Shown here in pieces: positions 35,301 through 46,548 of a DNA stretch of 64,000 bases (positions within the stretch are counted from its first letter, which is position 1; every line of letters begins with the position of its first letter). Position numbers and translations under genes: made by a program. The stretch comes from Aphidius gifuensis (Eukaryota > Arthropoda > Insecta > Hymenoptera > Braconidae), in the NCBI RefSeq assembly GCF_014905175.1, contig NC_057791.1, positions 10,916,177 to 10,980,176 of the forward strand. The letters are read 5' to 3'. Under the pieces are notes generated by a model. It saw nothing but the letters and a program-made list of their open reading frames with translations, searched no databases and was not told the origin of the DNA.

Positions 35301-35556
35301 GGGATTTTTGTGTTTAGCCGATTCAAGTCAACCTCAAAACGTCAAAATCTGTCAACTTTTACATTACTTGTTATACTTATATTTATCTCTTTACATCAAT
35401 ATTATTGCTAAAAATAAGTTCAATAATAATTTAATTTAAATAATATATCTATAATAGCCCAAATTTACGTTTGATATCGTTATTATTCTGTTTTTATTAT
35501 CTCTGGCTTTGCTCTGATTTTGCTCTGGCTTTGGCGACAAAAGCGATATCGTTTTC

Positions 35557-36151
35557 CCTGGTGGAAATAATTTCTCCGTAAAACCCCGGAAAAACTCCGT
35601 AAAATTCCGGACATGGCCCATTAAAATTTTTCCCCTGGTGGAAATATTACTCCGGCATTATTCCGGCATTACTCCGACATTACTCTGGCATTTCTCCGTT
35701 TTTGGCCCATTTTCGGAGAAATTACTCCGGCATGAGGTTGATGGCGGAGAAATTATTCCGGCATAAAAGTAGTGGCAGAATAATTTTTTCGACATTAATC
35801 TCATGCCGGAGTAATTTCTCCGGAAATGAGCCAAAACCAGAGTAATGCCGGAGAAAACCGGAGAAAGCCGGAGAAAGTCGGAGTAATGGCGGAGAAATAT
35901 TTCTACCAGGGTCATCATCGTCTTTTTTTTCCTTCAGTTTACACAGGAATTCGAGTATTTTGGAATTGCAACCTATTTTTCGTATTTTTTCGAATTTTTT
36001 CTAAGTGAGCCAATTCCGGAATAATCTGGGGGAATTCCGGAATCATCCGTAGTAATCTGGAGAAATTCCGGAATCATCCGGAGCAATTCGGAATAATCCG
36101 GAGTAATCCGGAGCAATTCGGAAAAATTCCGGAGAAATATTTTCACCAGGG
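35557..36151. mobile_element. CCCTGGTGGAAAT MITE with a second copy nested in it
   Basis: Outer ends CCCTGGTGGAAATAATTTCT (35557) and AAATATTTTCACCAGGG (to 36151). Inner copy 35632-35911 has the same ends and CTCCGGCATTA / TAATGCCGGAG arms. Confidence 0.75.
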
Positions 36152-36739
36152 TTCTTCTGGCTTAGCTCTCACCATTTCCGCCAGGGGATCTAAGTAGATA
36201 TAATCAGATCTAATCATATCGAAAGTACGGCGAGATCGAATTATATATAAGCATATGTAATTAGATCTAATTAGATATGACTAGATCTCATTAGATCTAA
36301 GTAGATATAATCAGATCTAATCGTATCGAAAATGCAGCAAGATCGAATTATATTATAGCATACATAATTAGATCTAACGAGATTTGATCAGATCTAAGTA
36401 GATATAATCAGATGTAATCATATCGAAAAGGTGGCAAGTTCTAATTATATCTCGATATATACTTATATATGTCGGAATTTCATAGGAAGCTGCTGATATT
36501 CTTTTGCATTTTTTTTCATGTAACGAAAATTTCAAGAAAAAGAAAATTTTTTTTTATTATAAAAATACGTTCCAGGGTCTATAAAACAAAAACAAATGAA
36601 ATTTATGTTTAATTGTTTATATTTATAAATATTATTTTATGCATATATAATTTGCCGATCACCAGCTGAGGGCCGGTTGATCCTCGGATTGTCATGATAA
36701 GTATTCAAGTAGAACAAATTTTCGTTGTCTTTAATTATT

Positions 36740-36812
36740 GCTGCTGTGGTTGAGTAGGTAAGGCTCTGGACTTTCATCAAGAAGATACCGTGTTCAAGTC
36801 CAGGTGATGGTA
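36740..36812 (+). pseudogene. tRNA-like SINE head, copy 1
   Basis: TGGTTGAGTAGGTAAGG (A-box region) and GTGTTCAAGTCCAGG (B box) 32 nt apart. At least 50 bp of upstream flank (ATTCAAGTAGAACAAATTTT) is also shared with 51064-51180 in reverse. Confidence 0.5.
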
Positions 36813-37084
36813 AAAATTTGTGGTCTAAATCTTTTGGTCCAATAGATCATTATAATTATATAAATAAAAAAATAAAATTGTTTAAACAATTTGAAATTTT
36901 TTTTTTTTTTAATTAATAAATTTTTGAAATCTCAGTAGATCTACTTAGATCTCAGTATATCTAATTAGATTTAAGTATATCTAATTAGATCTAAGTAGAT
37001 TTAATTTGATCTGAGTATATCTACGCGATTTTTTCCTGGGGGCTTGTGTCTATTGTGGATCTAAAAGTTTCAAGGATGACGTGA

Positions 37085-37172
37085 AATCTATATAAAAAAA
37101 AATTTTGTCAAACGCCATCAGCGGAGAAAAAAGCCCTAATGAGAACAATTTTGCCCCGTGAATACGGGTGCT
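37085..37172. mobile_element. Partial GCACCCGTATTC MITE
   Basis: Right half only: AACGCCATCAGCGGAGAAAA ... CGTGAATACGGGTGC. Confidence 0.7.
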
Positions 37173-37337
37173 GGTCTCTAGTCTTCTTGCTTCCATGAAA
37201 AAAATAAACCACTGAAAGAAAGCACTTATTGTCAGCTGTCAACGTATAATAAACACACTCATACGGACAGAAACAAGATCGGTAAAGAAGAAAAGTCATT
37301 TATCATTTGAGCAAGTTTATAAGAAACTGTTTCTAAA

Positions 37338-37528
37338 ACGGTCTCTCCACGCTATAGAAATCTCATGCAAGTTCTTGCACCAAGATCTTGCACGAAAAAA
37401 TGGAACATGTCCCATTGGCTCCGATAGTCTTGCAAGGCTTTTAAAGGCTGATTTCCACCAAAATTCTAGTAATTATCTAGTGATGAAAGATTTTGCAAGC
37501 AATTTCTATAGCGTGGAGACACCGCTTA
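37338..37528. mobile_element. 191-bp MITE, CGGTCTCTCCACGCTATAG ends
   Basis: ACGGTCTCTCCACGCTATAG is inverted as CTATAGCGTGGAGACACCG. Partial copy at 11865-11992. Confidence 0.85.
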
Positions 37529-37789
37529 ACAATTTATTTATAAATGGTTGTAATTAGTTAGCCGACAATTGACGGGCTGACATAAAATTAATGATTGTAA
37601 TCGATTGTAATTAATTTGTACTTCAATGTAATGTACTTATAATTATTTGTAACCCCCCTATAATTAATTGTAATTAATTAATTAAAATTCTATGTTGCAC
37701 TTAGCCGACAAATAATAAGGAACAGTTGAAAAAATTAATTTATGATTGTATTTTATAGGAAATCATTTGTACATTCCAAATATATATTT
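37529..37789. other. AT-rich spacer with TTGTAATTAA words
   Basis: Low complexity; no feature. Confidence 0.5.
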
Positions 37790-38504
37790 GTAATATTTGT
37801 CCGAGGTCAACTTTTTTTTAAATTAATTAAATAAAAATTTAAAATTAATCGCCTAAGTAAAGTCTTCCGGCGCATGCGCGTAGTTTTTTTTTTCTATAGT
37901 GTATCAATTGAGATGACAGCTGTAAAAGATGGCGGCGGATGTTTATATACAATCAAAAATTTTCAACAACAAACAGCAATTTAAACATTATATTGTTGGA
38001 GTAAATTTTAAGGCGGTATGTAATTCCCAAGGTAGGATAATTCTTTGGGTTTAAAGAGGCACCCTTGTAACTATAGCTTAACGAAATAATAAGTGCCCTC
38101 TAATATCTAAAATTTGTATACTTTACTGACGCGTCTTTAGAAGTATGAGTGAGGGCACCTCGTATTTACATTTTACACACACTAATACTACTTCAGCAGA
38201 TTTTCAATGCTTTGCCTGGTACTTTTTGACTGTTTTTGACCCTAAATTTTTGTCTTAAATAAATAATAACTTTTAAAATTCGTGGTAGAAATCGATGATA
38301 TTTTTAAAATTATTTTCGTAGTTTAAAGAAGTATAAGCTGTACCAAAATGAAGGTTTTCTGTGAGAACGTTTTTTCAATAGAAGTGAAAACGTGCCGATG
38401 CTTCCTATGCTTGTGTGTTAAAGTGTTAAATTGTTGTCGACTTTGACCCTAATTATCTCGGTCAAATCGTGGTAGAAAATTACAAAAAAAATGTGTTAAA
38501 ATAG

Positions 38505-39048
38505 CTCCCGGGAAAAAAAAAAATGATCTTTGAAGATCTTCAAAGATCGTTTATGGAAGATCGTTGAAGATGTCGCTTTTGTCCGCATCAGTGATTAACA
38601 TTTTGATGTTAATTTTATTTTAAATTAATTTTTTTTTATTTCTAAATCATTATATCGTTGAAGATAGTTGTTTATCTTCATATATATTTCTAGATCGTTC
38701 GACATCATAATTTTCATATAGATCGTTGACGATAGACAGACATCGTTGAAGATCGTCAGTGATAGTCACTGATGTAGAGCGGGTATAAGCAGAGTGAAGC
38801 CACCGAGGTCCCATTAGTCCGACATTTTCTGCTCGCCGTATGGAGCGAGTATAAGAGGTTTTCGTCACTTCCGAGCTCACCGTATGGAGTGGGTATAAGA
38901 GGGTTCCGTCACTTCCGAGATAAAAATCATCTATGGCTTCACTCTGCTTATACCCACTCTACACTGATGCGGACAAAAGCGACATCTTCAACGATCTTCC
39001 ATAGACGATCTTTGAAGATCTTCAAAGATCACTTTTTTTTCCCGGGAG
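38505..39048. mobile_element. 544-bp MITE, CTCCCGGGAAAA ends
   Basis: CTCCCGGGAAAAAAA then TGATCTTTGAAGATCTTCAA are inverted exactly at the right end. It contains a nested 187-bp element. Confidence 0.85.
38775..38961. mobile_element. 187-bp TAGAG(T/C)GGGTATAAGC MITE, 8-bp duplication CACTGATG
   Basis: TAGAGCGGGTATAAGCAGAG is inverted as CTCTGCTTATACCCACTCTA. Flanked by CACTGATG at 38767-38774 and 38962-38969. Longest member of the family that includes the 36- and 30-bp palindromes at 40585 and 53160. Confidence 0.92.
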
Positions 39049-39075
39049 TTCTTTATTTCACTAAAAAAATGAGCC

Positions 39076-40131
39076 TACACTGAGAAAAAAAAACCACAAA
39101 AATTGTTGTGAGAGCACAACAAACTAGAGGCGAAATCCTATCCTGTCGCTTTTTGTTGTGCTGCAACAAAAATTGTTCTATCGTTAAACAAAATTTGTTG
39201 TGCTACAACAAATTTTATTGTATTGTTGAACAAATTTTATTTAGCTGCACAACAATTTTTACCATCCAATAATATTTGTTGTGTTGCTTAATAATATTTG
39301 TTCGGCTGCTCAATAAATATTATCCGGTTTCAAGGCAAATATTACCGTGCTGCACAACAATTTGATTTTCGGGTGTTATCGGTAAGACTCGGTCTTGTTC
39401 GTGTGCCTCGGTATATCTACATGGCAATGTGTGGAATTTTCTAAGTCAGTCTAAGTTGAGATCAGCTTTGGTGTGACTGACGTTTTAAAAATAAATTAAT
39501 TAATCCCAAGATGTCAAGTTTTAATAACATTTTAATCATTGAATTATAAACTAAAATATTTGTGAGCAACTAGATAAATAACCAAACTTGATATTTAACA
39601 AATCACATCAACAATAAAGTATGAAATTATATGAAAATGACAAACATAACCTGCATCTGTCATTTTAATGCAGAGATTTTTTATTTTAATCTTTAATAAT
39701 TATAAATATGAAAAATAAATCAAAGCATTAATTTGAATTAATTTGTTCCTTAATTGTTTTCCTTCTTCTTTTTAATTATCATAATGAAAATTTATTTCGT
39801 AATTTTGAAAAAAAAAAAATTTAATATGGTTTTAGAATTTTTGTTATGTGGAATAATAAAAATTATTAAACTAAATACAAAAATTGTTGTATGTTCAACA
39901 GTTTTTGTTTGGAGCATAACAAATTTTGTTGTATGTCTATTAATTTTTGTTTGGAGCATGACAAATTTTGTTAAACAGCACGGTAATTATTACTCTGCCA
40001 GATGAACAAAAACTGTACTACCGGCAGAACAAATATTATAGAGTTTCAACTTCGCCTCTACTTTGTTGTGCGGCACGACAATTTTTGTCCTGTTTTCTCA
40101 ACAATATTTGTCGTTTTTTTTTCTCCGTGTA
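39076..40131. mobile_element. 1.06-kb foldback, TACAC(T/G)GAGAAAAAAA ends
   Basis: TACACTGAGAAAAAAAAACC is inverted as TTTTTTTTTCTCCGTGTA. The interior is dense in ACAACAAATTTTGTTG words in both orientations. Confidence 0.8.
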
Positions 40132-40369
40132 CTTTAATGAAAATCTGTGAGGGATTTTTTTTTCAATATTTTGACATACCGCCCTAATAACAAAATACCG
40201 ATAACTAGTTGTACAATACTGGTACTCCTTTGTGTTTACTGGTAAGTGGTACTTTACAACTAATTGTTTGCTGGGGCCTTAAGCTGTTTGTTGTTTTTTT
40301 TGTTAAAAATTTTTATTGTAAAGAAACATTCGCCGCCATGTTTTACACCTGTCAGCTCAATTGATACAC

Positions 40370-40639
40370 TATAGGGGATCTGACCTATGGGCGGGGTTTG
40401 ACCGGTCACGCACACATTTATTGTGTAAAAGCTTATCTGTGAGGCAATATGGCGGATTCCAAACGATTTTACTATAGTATGCTATGGTTAACAAACTATA
40501 CCATATAAAATTTTCAATGTGATTTCAATCATTTGGAAATAGTTCACTATGCGCCACCAGATGCCATGGCGAATAGGTCAGAACTAGAGTGGGTATAAGC
40601 ATATGCTTATACCCACTCTAGTCAGAACCCTTATAGAAA
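40370..40639. mobile_element. ~270-bp element, GGGGATCTGACC ends
   Basis: TATAGGGGATCTGACCTATG at left, AATAGGTCAGAACCCTTATA at right, interrupted near its right end by a 36-bp palindrome. The empty host sequence ACACTATAGAAAAAAA is present inverted at 37893-37908. Right part repeated at 53058-53205. Confidence 0.8.
40585..40620. mobile_element. 36-bp perfect palindrome (TAGAG family), duplication GTCAGAAC
   Basis: TAGAGTGGGTATAAGCAT plus its exact inverse; GTCAGAAC at 40577-40584 and 40621-40628. Confidence 0.92.
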
Positions 40640-40760
40640 AAAAAAATCTACGCGCATGCGCCATATGACTTTAATTAGGCAATTAATTTTAAATTTTTTA
40701 TTTATTTAATTAAAAAAAAAGTTGATCTCGGACAAACATTACAAATATATGTAAATATTT

Positions 40761-41327
40761 AAAAAAAACAAGGTCATAAATTATGAGAACTAGATAGATA
40801 CAATGAGCTAATTGTTTGCTATCGATTTTATCAAAAGTTTTGTGTTTCGAGTAAGTTTCCGCTCACCTGACCTCATAAAATTATTTAATGTTGATAAATT
40901 CTAAAATTGCTTTAATTAATTTCACCTAATTATTTTTTAATTCCTGAAATAATAGTAATCATCAATTATTACTATCTTTCGCTGATTTTACTCAGGAAAC
41001 TTCAAGAAAAAAAATCGCATTGTTGAAATTCATAGATCTTGTTCCACTCATATAATGTTCAAATATTTATTTATCAATTTACAAGTAAAACTTTTCAAAA
41101 TTATTATCAATAAATATAAATATAAAAATACTTTATTTTCGAATAAAACAGGACATTATCGCGACATATCCAATTTATTCACTTCAATTTATTTTAAAAA
41201 ATACTGAGCATAGTGAAAATTTTTTAATGTATGATTGTGAAAAAAAAATAAATTCATATTTACGAATCTATTACACGATTAGTTTTTTAAAAATAGAACT
41301 TATTCAAGATTAGAACAAGAATTAGCT
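40761..41327. other. 3' flank of rho-4
   Basis: AT-rich; expected 3' UTR at its right end; no repeat recognised. Confidence 0.5.
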
Positions 41328-42573
41328 TCACCATATCAAAGAACCATAACTATTTTCGTAAAAAACGTTATATAAAATTGCAATCGTCATAAGTATTGTG
41401 TAAATGAATATAGATGCCCACCATAAAAACTTTTCCCAAGTCTGGACTTCAAGATTACGTAATACATTAATACCAACAAGAAGACCGGCAATGGCGCCAG
41501 CAAGGTGTGCAACATAACCAATTTGATCCTCTTTTTTAAAAACATAGCGATTGTAAATAGCTTGGCCAACATCAAAAACTGTTATTACAATAAAAACACA
41601 GAGTTGAAGCAGCGCAAATTCCATTTGACGCCAATTCATAATGATGGTAGCAACATGAGCAGTTATAAGAGCGTAAACGCCACCAGATGCGCCAGCAAGA
41701 GCAGTATGTGGATCTGAGACTGAGGTTCCAAGTGAACCAGCCACAACACCAGCAAAGTAGATGACAAGAACACGCCACCATTTGTGGACCATTTCAAGCG
41801 GTATTCCTAGCATGACTTGCACAATTAAGTTTACCATCAAGTGTAGGGGCCTATTCAAAATAATAATAATTAATAATTAGTACGATATATTGAGGAAATT
41901 AAACAATTAAAACATACCCTATGTGAACAAACATGTATGTCACATATCTCCAGATTTCATTTTTCTTAGTGGGATAATAAATTAGCAATTGGGCAATTGT
42001 TCCTTGAACTGGTGAGGGCTTATTCTCAAAAACGTCATACATAAATAAAGCAATTTCAATAATAGAGATGAGGATCATGGCGATTGCAGGAGGCCTACAG
42101 CTGTATTCTTCTTCATACTGCCCATCAGTAAAATCAGCTGATGAAGATTGCGTGGCTAGACACGGTCTTTGTGGTACCATTCTATGAACATAACGCGTTA
42201 AAAAATGTCCAAATACACCTTGCATGTCTTTCCTGTGGATCATAGCTATAAATTCTGGATACTCCAAATATCCAGAATCATTTAAATCGGCTTTTTGCAT
42301 TATGAGCCTTACAACTCTTTTGGGAATATCGTCATTATACGTAGTGCCGTGGACCATTGCCTTCAATTCGTGATAAGATATTCTGCCATCGCTATCTAAG
42401 TCATATTTTTCAAAGATACTTTTCCAATGCTGCAATTTGAATATAGATAAATAATATTAGCAACAATAATAGCCAGAATGCGGAATTATTTACGGAGAAA
42501 CGGTTTCACTTACAGAATCGTTAAATTGAAGTGGAATTGTAACGTGGGCATCTATGTCATGTCCACTGGCCAT
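41328..42573 (-). CDS. rho-4: EF-hand rhomboid intramembrane serine protease, rho-4 type
   Basis: Three exons, 42573-42514, 42429-41918 and 41850-41328, join in phase to 364 aa; introns are 84 and 67 bp. Two canonical EF-hand loops sit at residues 30-41 (DLDSDGRISYHE) and 68-79 (DLNDSGYLEYPE), each with calcium ligands at positions 1, 3, 5, 9 or 12. The rhomboid domain follows: HIGPLHLMVN carries the conserved His and oxyanion Asn198, then LGIPLEMVHKWWR, the catalytic serine in GASGG (Ser246) and the catalytic histidine in VAHLAGAIAG (His306). About seven hydrophobic segments are present. The N-terminal EF hands identify the rho-4 branch (vertebrate RHBDL1/3), in which calcium regulates cleavage of membrane substrates such as EGF-family ligands. 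The catalytic dyad is intact, so activity is expected. An additional 5' non-coding exon cannot be excluded. Confidence 0.93.
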
Positions 42574-42907
42574 TCTTATCAGTTTGAAATTCCTAATAAA
42601 AAACGAAACAGTTTATATAATATCGAGTTGAACTTGAAAAAAAATATACCTATTGAATAAGTTATAAATTAAATCAATTAAATAAGCCTAGCCTAGCTTA
42701 AGTATATGTCCGCTTTATGAAATTTTTCATGTAAAGTCGTGCTATACTACCATACAGGTATTTTTTTGTGAGCTTATCCTGTTATATTTCATTTGATTGG
42801 TTAGAATTGATTGAACAGGTTAGTCAAGAAGAATACATAGCGGGAGCGTCAACTCCCTGTAGTAGGGGTAATCCGAACGGCAGTCTGGAGTGCTATTCTT
42901 GGTCCAG
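42574..42907. other. 5' flank of rho-4
   Basis: Presumed promoter; no motif assigned. Confidence 0.45.
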
Positions 42908-43215
42908 CACTCCAATTCACAGGGCATTACAATTTAGGGCTTTTTACCTCCACTGGCAGCGTTTGTGGAGCTTTTGTATGTGAAATCTATATAAAAAAAA
43001 TTTTACAAGCGACATCACCGGCAAAAAAAAGCCCTAAATTGTAAAAAATTTGTCCTGTGAATTCACAGGGCATTACAATTTAGGGCTTTTTACCTCCACT
43101 GGCAGCGTTTGTGGAGCTTTTGTATGTGAAATCTATATAAAAAAAATTTGACAAGCGCCATCACCGGCAAAAAAAAGCCCTAAATTGTAAAAAATTTGCC
43201 CTGTGAATTGGACTG
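42908..43215. mobile_element. Two CAGTCC MITEs fused head to tail
   Basis: Two copies share the junction CCTGTGAATTCACAGGGC near 43055; the outer ends are CA-CTCCAATTCAC and GTGAATTGGACTG. Confidence 0.85.
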
Positions 43216-44219
43216 CAGGGCAAATTTTTTACAATTTAGGGCAGTGATGGGTAAATGGTCGAGTTTTGAGGTTTCTTACACTTACAGTAAGATACTGTAA
43301 GATACTTGAGACGCTATTTTTGAACATTCTTACCGACTGTCGACTCGACAATTAGCTGTCATTGCTCGATATATGTTGGTACATGTATTTTGATTGTTAA
43401 ATAAATATATAAGATATCAAGGAGAAGCAGTGGCTAAGAAAAGATGTAGCTCGGAAATTAATGTTGCCAAACAATTATGTTTTAAGAAAGTAATGTAGCT
43501 TGAAACAGAATTTTTTTGGCAACTGTAATTCCTTAGCTACATCTTTTCCTTAGCTACTGCTTTTCCTTGGACAGTTTTATTTATCAAATAAATAATATAC
43601 ATGTAATATTATTTGAAATAAATAAAAATGTTCAAGGAACAGCAATAGCTAAAGAAAAGATGTAGCTAAGGAATTAAGGTTGCCGAAGAATTATATTTTA
43701 AGCAACATTATTTCCTTGAAACATAATTCTTTGGCAACCTTAATTCCTTAGCTACATCTTTTCCTTAGCTACTGCTTTTCCTTGGACATTTGTATTTTTA
43801 AAAAATAAATTTACATGTAGTTTATGCATAAAATAAATAAAAATGTCCAAGGAAAAGCAGTAGCTAAGGAAAAGATGCGTGGCTAAGGAATTACAGTTGC
43901 TCAAAAAAGAATTCCTTATACCCACTGCAGCAACTGTAATTCCTTAGCTCCATCTTTTCCTTAGTTACTGCTTGTTCTTGGAATTTTTATTTATTTAATA
44001 AATTAATGACATGTATTTATCGAATAAAAAAAAAATTGTGGCATGAATTCCACTAAAAAATCATAGGAGGCGCTGGGAACGCAGTGTAAGATACCTCGAT
44101 GTATGAAATCAATGATGTAAGATACAGTATCTTACATGGTATCTTACCTACCCAACACTAATTTAGGGCTTTTTTTTCCGCTGATGGCGCTTGTCAAAAT
44201 TTTTTTTATATAGATTTCA
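43216..44219. mobile_element. Third CAGTCC-type copy, split by a 919-bp insertion
   Basis: GGGCAAATTTTTTACAATTT continues at 44161 with ATTTAGGGCTTTTTTTTCC and is cut at 44219 by an AAGAAGACTAGAAA half repeat. Confidence 0.8.
43242..44160. mobile_element. 919-bp element with CTAAGGAA core, 8-bp duplication ATTTAGGG
   Basis: CAGTGATGGGTA at left, TACCCAACACTA at right; GTAAGATAC words inside each end; centre 43420-44030 is the CTAAGGAA satellite. Flanked by ATTTAGGG (43234-43241, 44161-44168). Confidence 0.88.
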
Positions 44220-44782
44220 CCAAGAAGACTAGAAATACAGCACCCCATGGTAGAAGTACTACAGGTATGGCAGTAGTCCATGCTTTTTTCGTCGCGTTCT
44301 GCGCAGCCTTATTTTTTCAACCAATCAACAACGCGCCATCGAGCTGTTTTGCTTTTCTTTCTAACACGCAATCTCTATTATAAGATCCTCTCTCTCTAAC
44401 ATACTGTTTTGACAACTATTTTTTATATTGTTGTAAATACTAATAAATATATGTGAGCATGTTTATAAAAAATAAAAAAACCAAGACAGTTTCACAAATA
44501 AATTATAATATTTTTATTGTTGTTGTTTTTTTTGATGCCACAAACAACAGAGGTTGTGTTGTATTTATTATACTTGGATTCATTTATTTAATATAAATAA
44601 TTAATTTTTATTATTGATGTATGTAAATCATTATAAAAAATACCAAATCTAGTTGAATAAATATGATAACTTTTGAAAAATTTAAAAAAAACTTGAAAAT
44701 TTTCTTAACAAATTTGTATCGCGCGCGCATAAAGTCTTCGATTTTTGTGGCGAAAAGGCGACCTTTTGAGTGGTCGATTCAC
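44220..44782. other. AT-rich spacer
   Basis: Contains a CATGGTAGAAGTACTAC fragment at 44247, related to the palindrome at 46982. No gene. Confidence 0.5.
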
Positions 44783-45876
44783 AAAAATTTTTTCCACTTT
44801 TTTGACGCTTTTTTTTTGGGAAACTGGTTTAGTAAAAATTTTTTTATATTCTTTACGAATTGCTTTTTTTTTATTATACTCGTAATTTTTTTTTTTTATT
44901 ATAAACAAAAAAGTTATGCAATATTAAGGTTGCTTATAAATAATTAAATCGTCACTCAATTTTTTTTTTTTTTTGGCTTATTTTTCAAATGAAATAAATA
45001 TCTATACTCTCAATTTTTTTCAATTTTTTCTGACGTTGTTTTTTTGAGATAATTAATGTCAAAGTTGACAACTTTTATACGCGAGGATAGGACTATAAGT
45101 TGATATACCGTACATTTTTATTTTTAACGAGTTCGTTTTTCACTAAAAAATTTTCTAATTACTATCAAATTGTAGTGCTCGACAAGACGAATACGATAAA
45201 AAAATTTGAATTTTTTCTGGCGTTGATTTTTAAAGATATTTAATGTTAAATTTTGAAATTTTCGTCTTTCTCGCAACGAGAGGACATGAGAGAATTGCGA
45301 TCCGGCAACACTGCTAAGGTTACCATGCGTCCTGATTTAGCAGGACATGTCCTGATTTTGTTTGGCTTGTCCTGATACGGTCCTGATTTGTCAAATGTCC
45401 TGATTTTTGAGACTTGTTCACAATTTTAAAATTTTTTTTTTTATTATAATTTTTTTTTTTAATAAATATAATATAGAATTTATCATTTACGCTACTATGA
45501 TAGACTCTTGAATACCTCTAATTATTGAAATTAAAATGGCGTGCAGAATATGTACCTCGTCCTATAGAGTATAGAGGGCCCGATGCAAAATTTCTATAGC
45601 GTAGGCAACCCTTCTTTTATTTTTGTAAATTTTGTGGCTTGCCACTTAATTTCTTTAGCTAAATTAATTTTTTAAAAATGAATAAGTAAAGAACATCCTT
45701 CCCTTAGCCATTTTTTTTACAGCTTATAATTTGTTTAAATAAATAAAAAGCTATTAACAAATGGCTAAAGAAAGGATGTGGCTTGCCAGTTAAATTTTTT
45801 AGCTAAATTGATTCTTCAAAAATTAATTGGTAAGCAACATCCTTTCCTTAGCCATTTTTTCTATAGCTTTCAATTT
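44783..45876. repeat. 1,094-bp inverted duplication, copy 2
   Basis: Reverse complement of 29425-30518; ends exactly where a truncated MITE begins. Confidence 0.9.
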
Positions 45877-46188
45877 CGCTGCGTATGCAAGGAAGCGCTA
45901 GAGTTTTGCGGTCATTTGAAGAAACTTTAGTAACTAAAATTTACTGAAACATTCGTTATTTTCAGTCATTGTGTTTATTTTGTTAATTTAATAATTTTTT
46001 CTCAGACGCAAGAACAAATTACCAATTAATAATAATGACAGAGAGCGAAAGAACTGGAAAAAACGAATAGCAATAAATAAATACTAAATTTCAGTTGCTA
46101 AAGTTTCTTCAAATGACCGCAAAACGCTAGCGCTTCCTTGCATACGCTCCGTGCATACGCTCGGTATGAAAAGTGAACGAACACACCT
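45877..46188. mobile_element. Truncated AGGTGTGTTCG MITE
   Basis: Right end GCATACGCTCGGTATGAAAA ... GAACACACCT intact; the left end starts inside the arm (GCTGCGTATGCAAGG). Full copy at 52721-53057. Confidence 0.8.
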
Positions 46189-46193
46189 CATGA

Positions 46194-46523
46194 CAGCACC
46201 CGTATTCAGCACCCGTATTCTCAGGGCAAATTTTATACAATTTAGGGCTTCTTTTTGCCACTGATGGCGCTTATAAAATTTTTTTTATATAGATTTTACA
46301 TATAAAAGCTCCACAAGCGCCACCGGTGGATGAAAAAAGCCCTAAATTGTAATGCCCTGTGAATACGGGTGCAGAGGATGTTCTCATTAGAGCGTTTTTT
46401 TTCCGATGGTGGCGTTTGTGAAGCTTTTCTATGTGAAATCTATATAAAAAAAATTTTGTCAAGCGCCATCAGCGGAAAAAAAAGCCCTAATGAAAACAAT
46501 TTTGCCCCGTGAATGCGTGTGCA
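46194..46523. mobile_element. Two joined MITEs with CAGCACCCGTATTC ends
   Basis: 46207-46373 has ACCCGTATTC ends on a CAGTCC-type core; 46374-46523 is the second (TCTCATTAGAGCG core, CGTGAATGCGTGTGC end). CAGCACCCGTATT is duplicated at the left. Confidence 0.75.
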
Positions 46524-46548
46524 GGAGGACGAACTTGCCTCAAAAAAC

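Larger units (their letters stand above)
32394..37040. mobile_element. 4.65-kb composite with AGATCT-rich arms
   Basis: CCCAGGGAAAAATCGCGTAG at the left is inverted at 37005-37040 (CTACGCGATTTTTTCCTGGG). Outer arms consist of TAGATCTAATTAGATC words (32410-32560; 36180-36480; 36930-37020). A second pair, GATCGCTTTTGTCGCCAAAG (32569) and its inverse (35520-35549), delimits an inner element with ~190-bp arms. No target duplication recognised. Confidence 0.75.
37790..40760. mobile_element. ~3-kb composite foldback
   Basis: Left arm 37790-37935 (GGACAAATATTACAAATATA, GGCGCATGCGCGTAG, CTATAGTGTATCAATTGAG, GGCGGCGGATG when read with its inverse) is inverted at 40330-40760. Two smaller foldbacks and a 266-bp element lie between. 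Confidence 0.75.

Noticed and set aside
37375..37557. 60-codon ORF
   Set aside because: Lies within the 191-bp inverted-repeat element, and the related sequence at 11865 does not preserve the frame.
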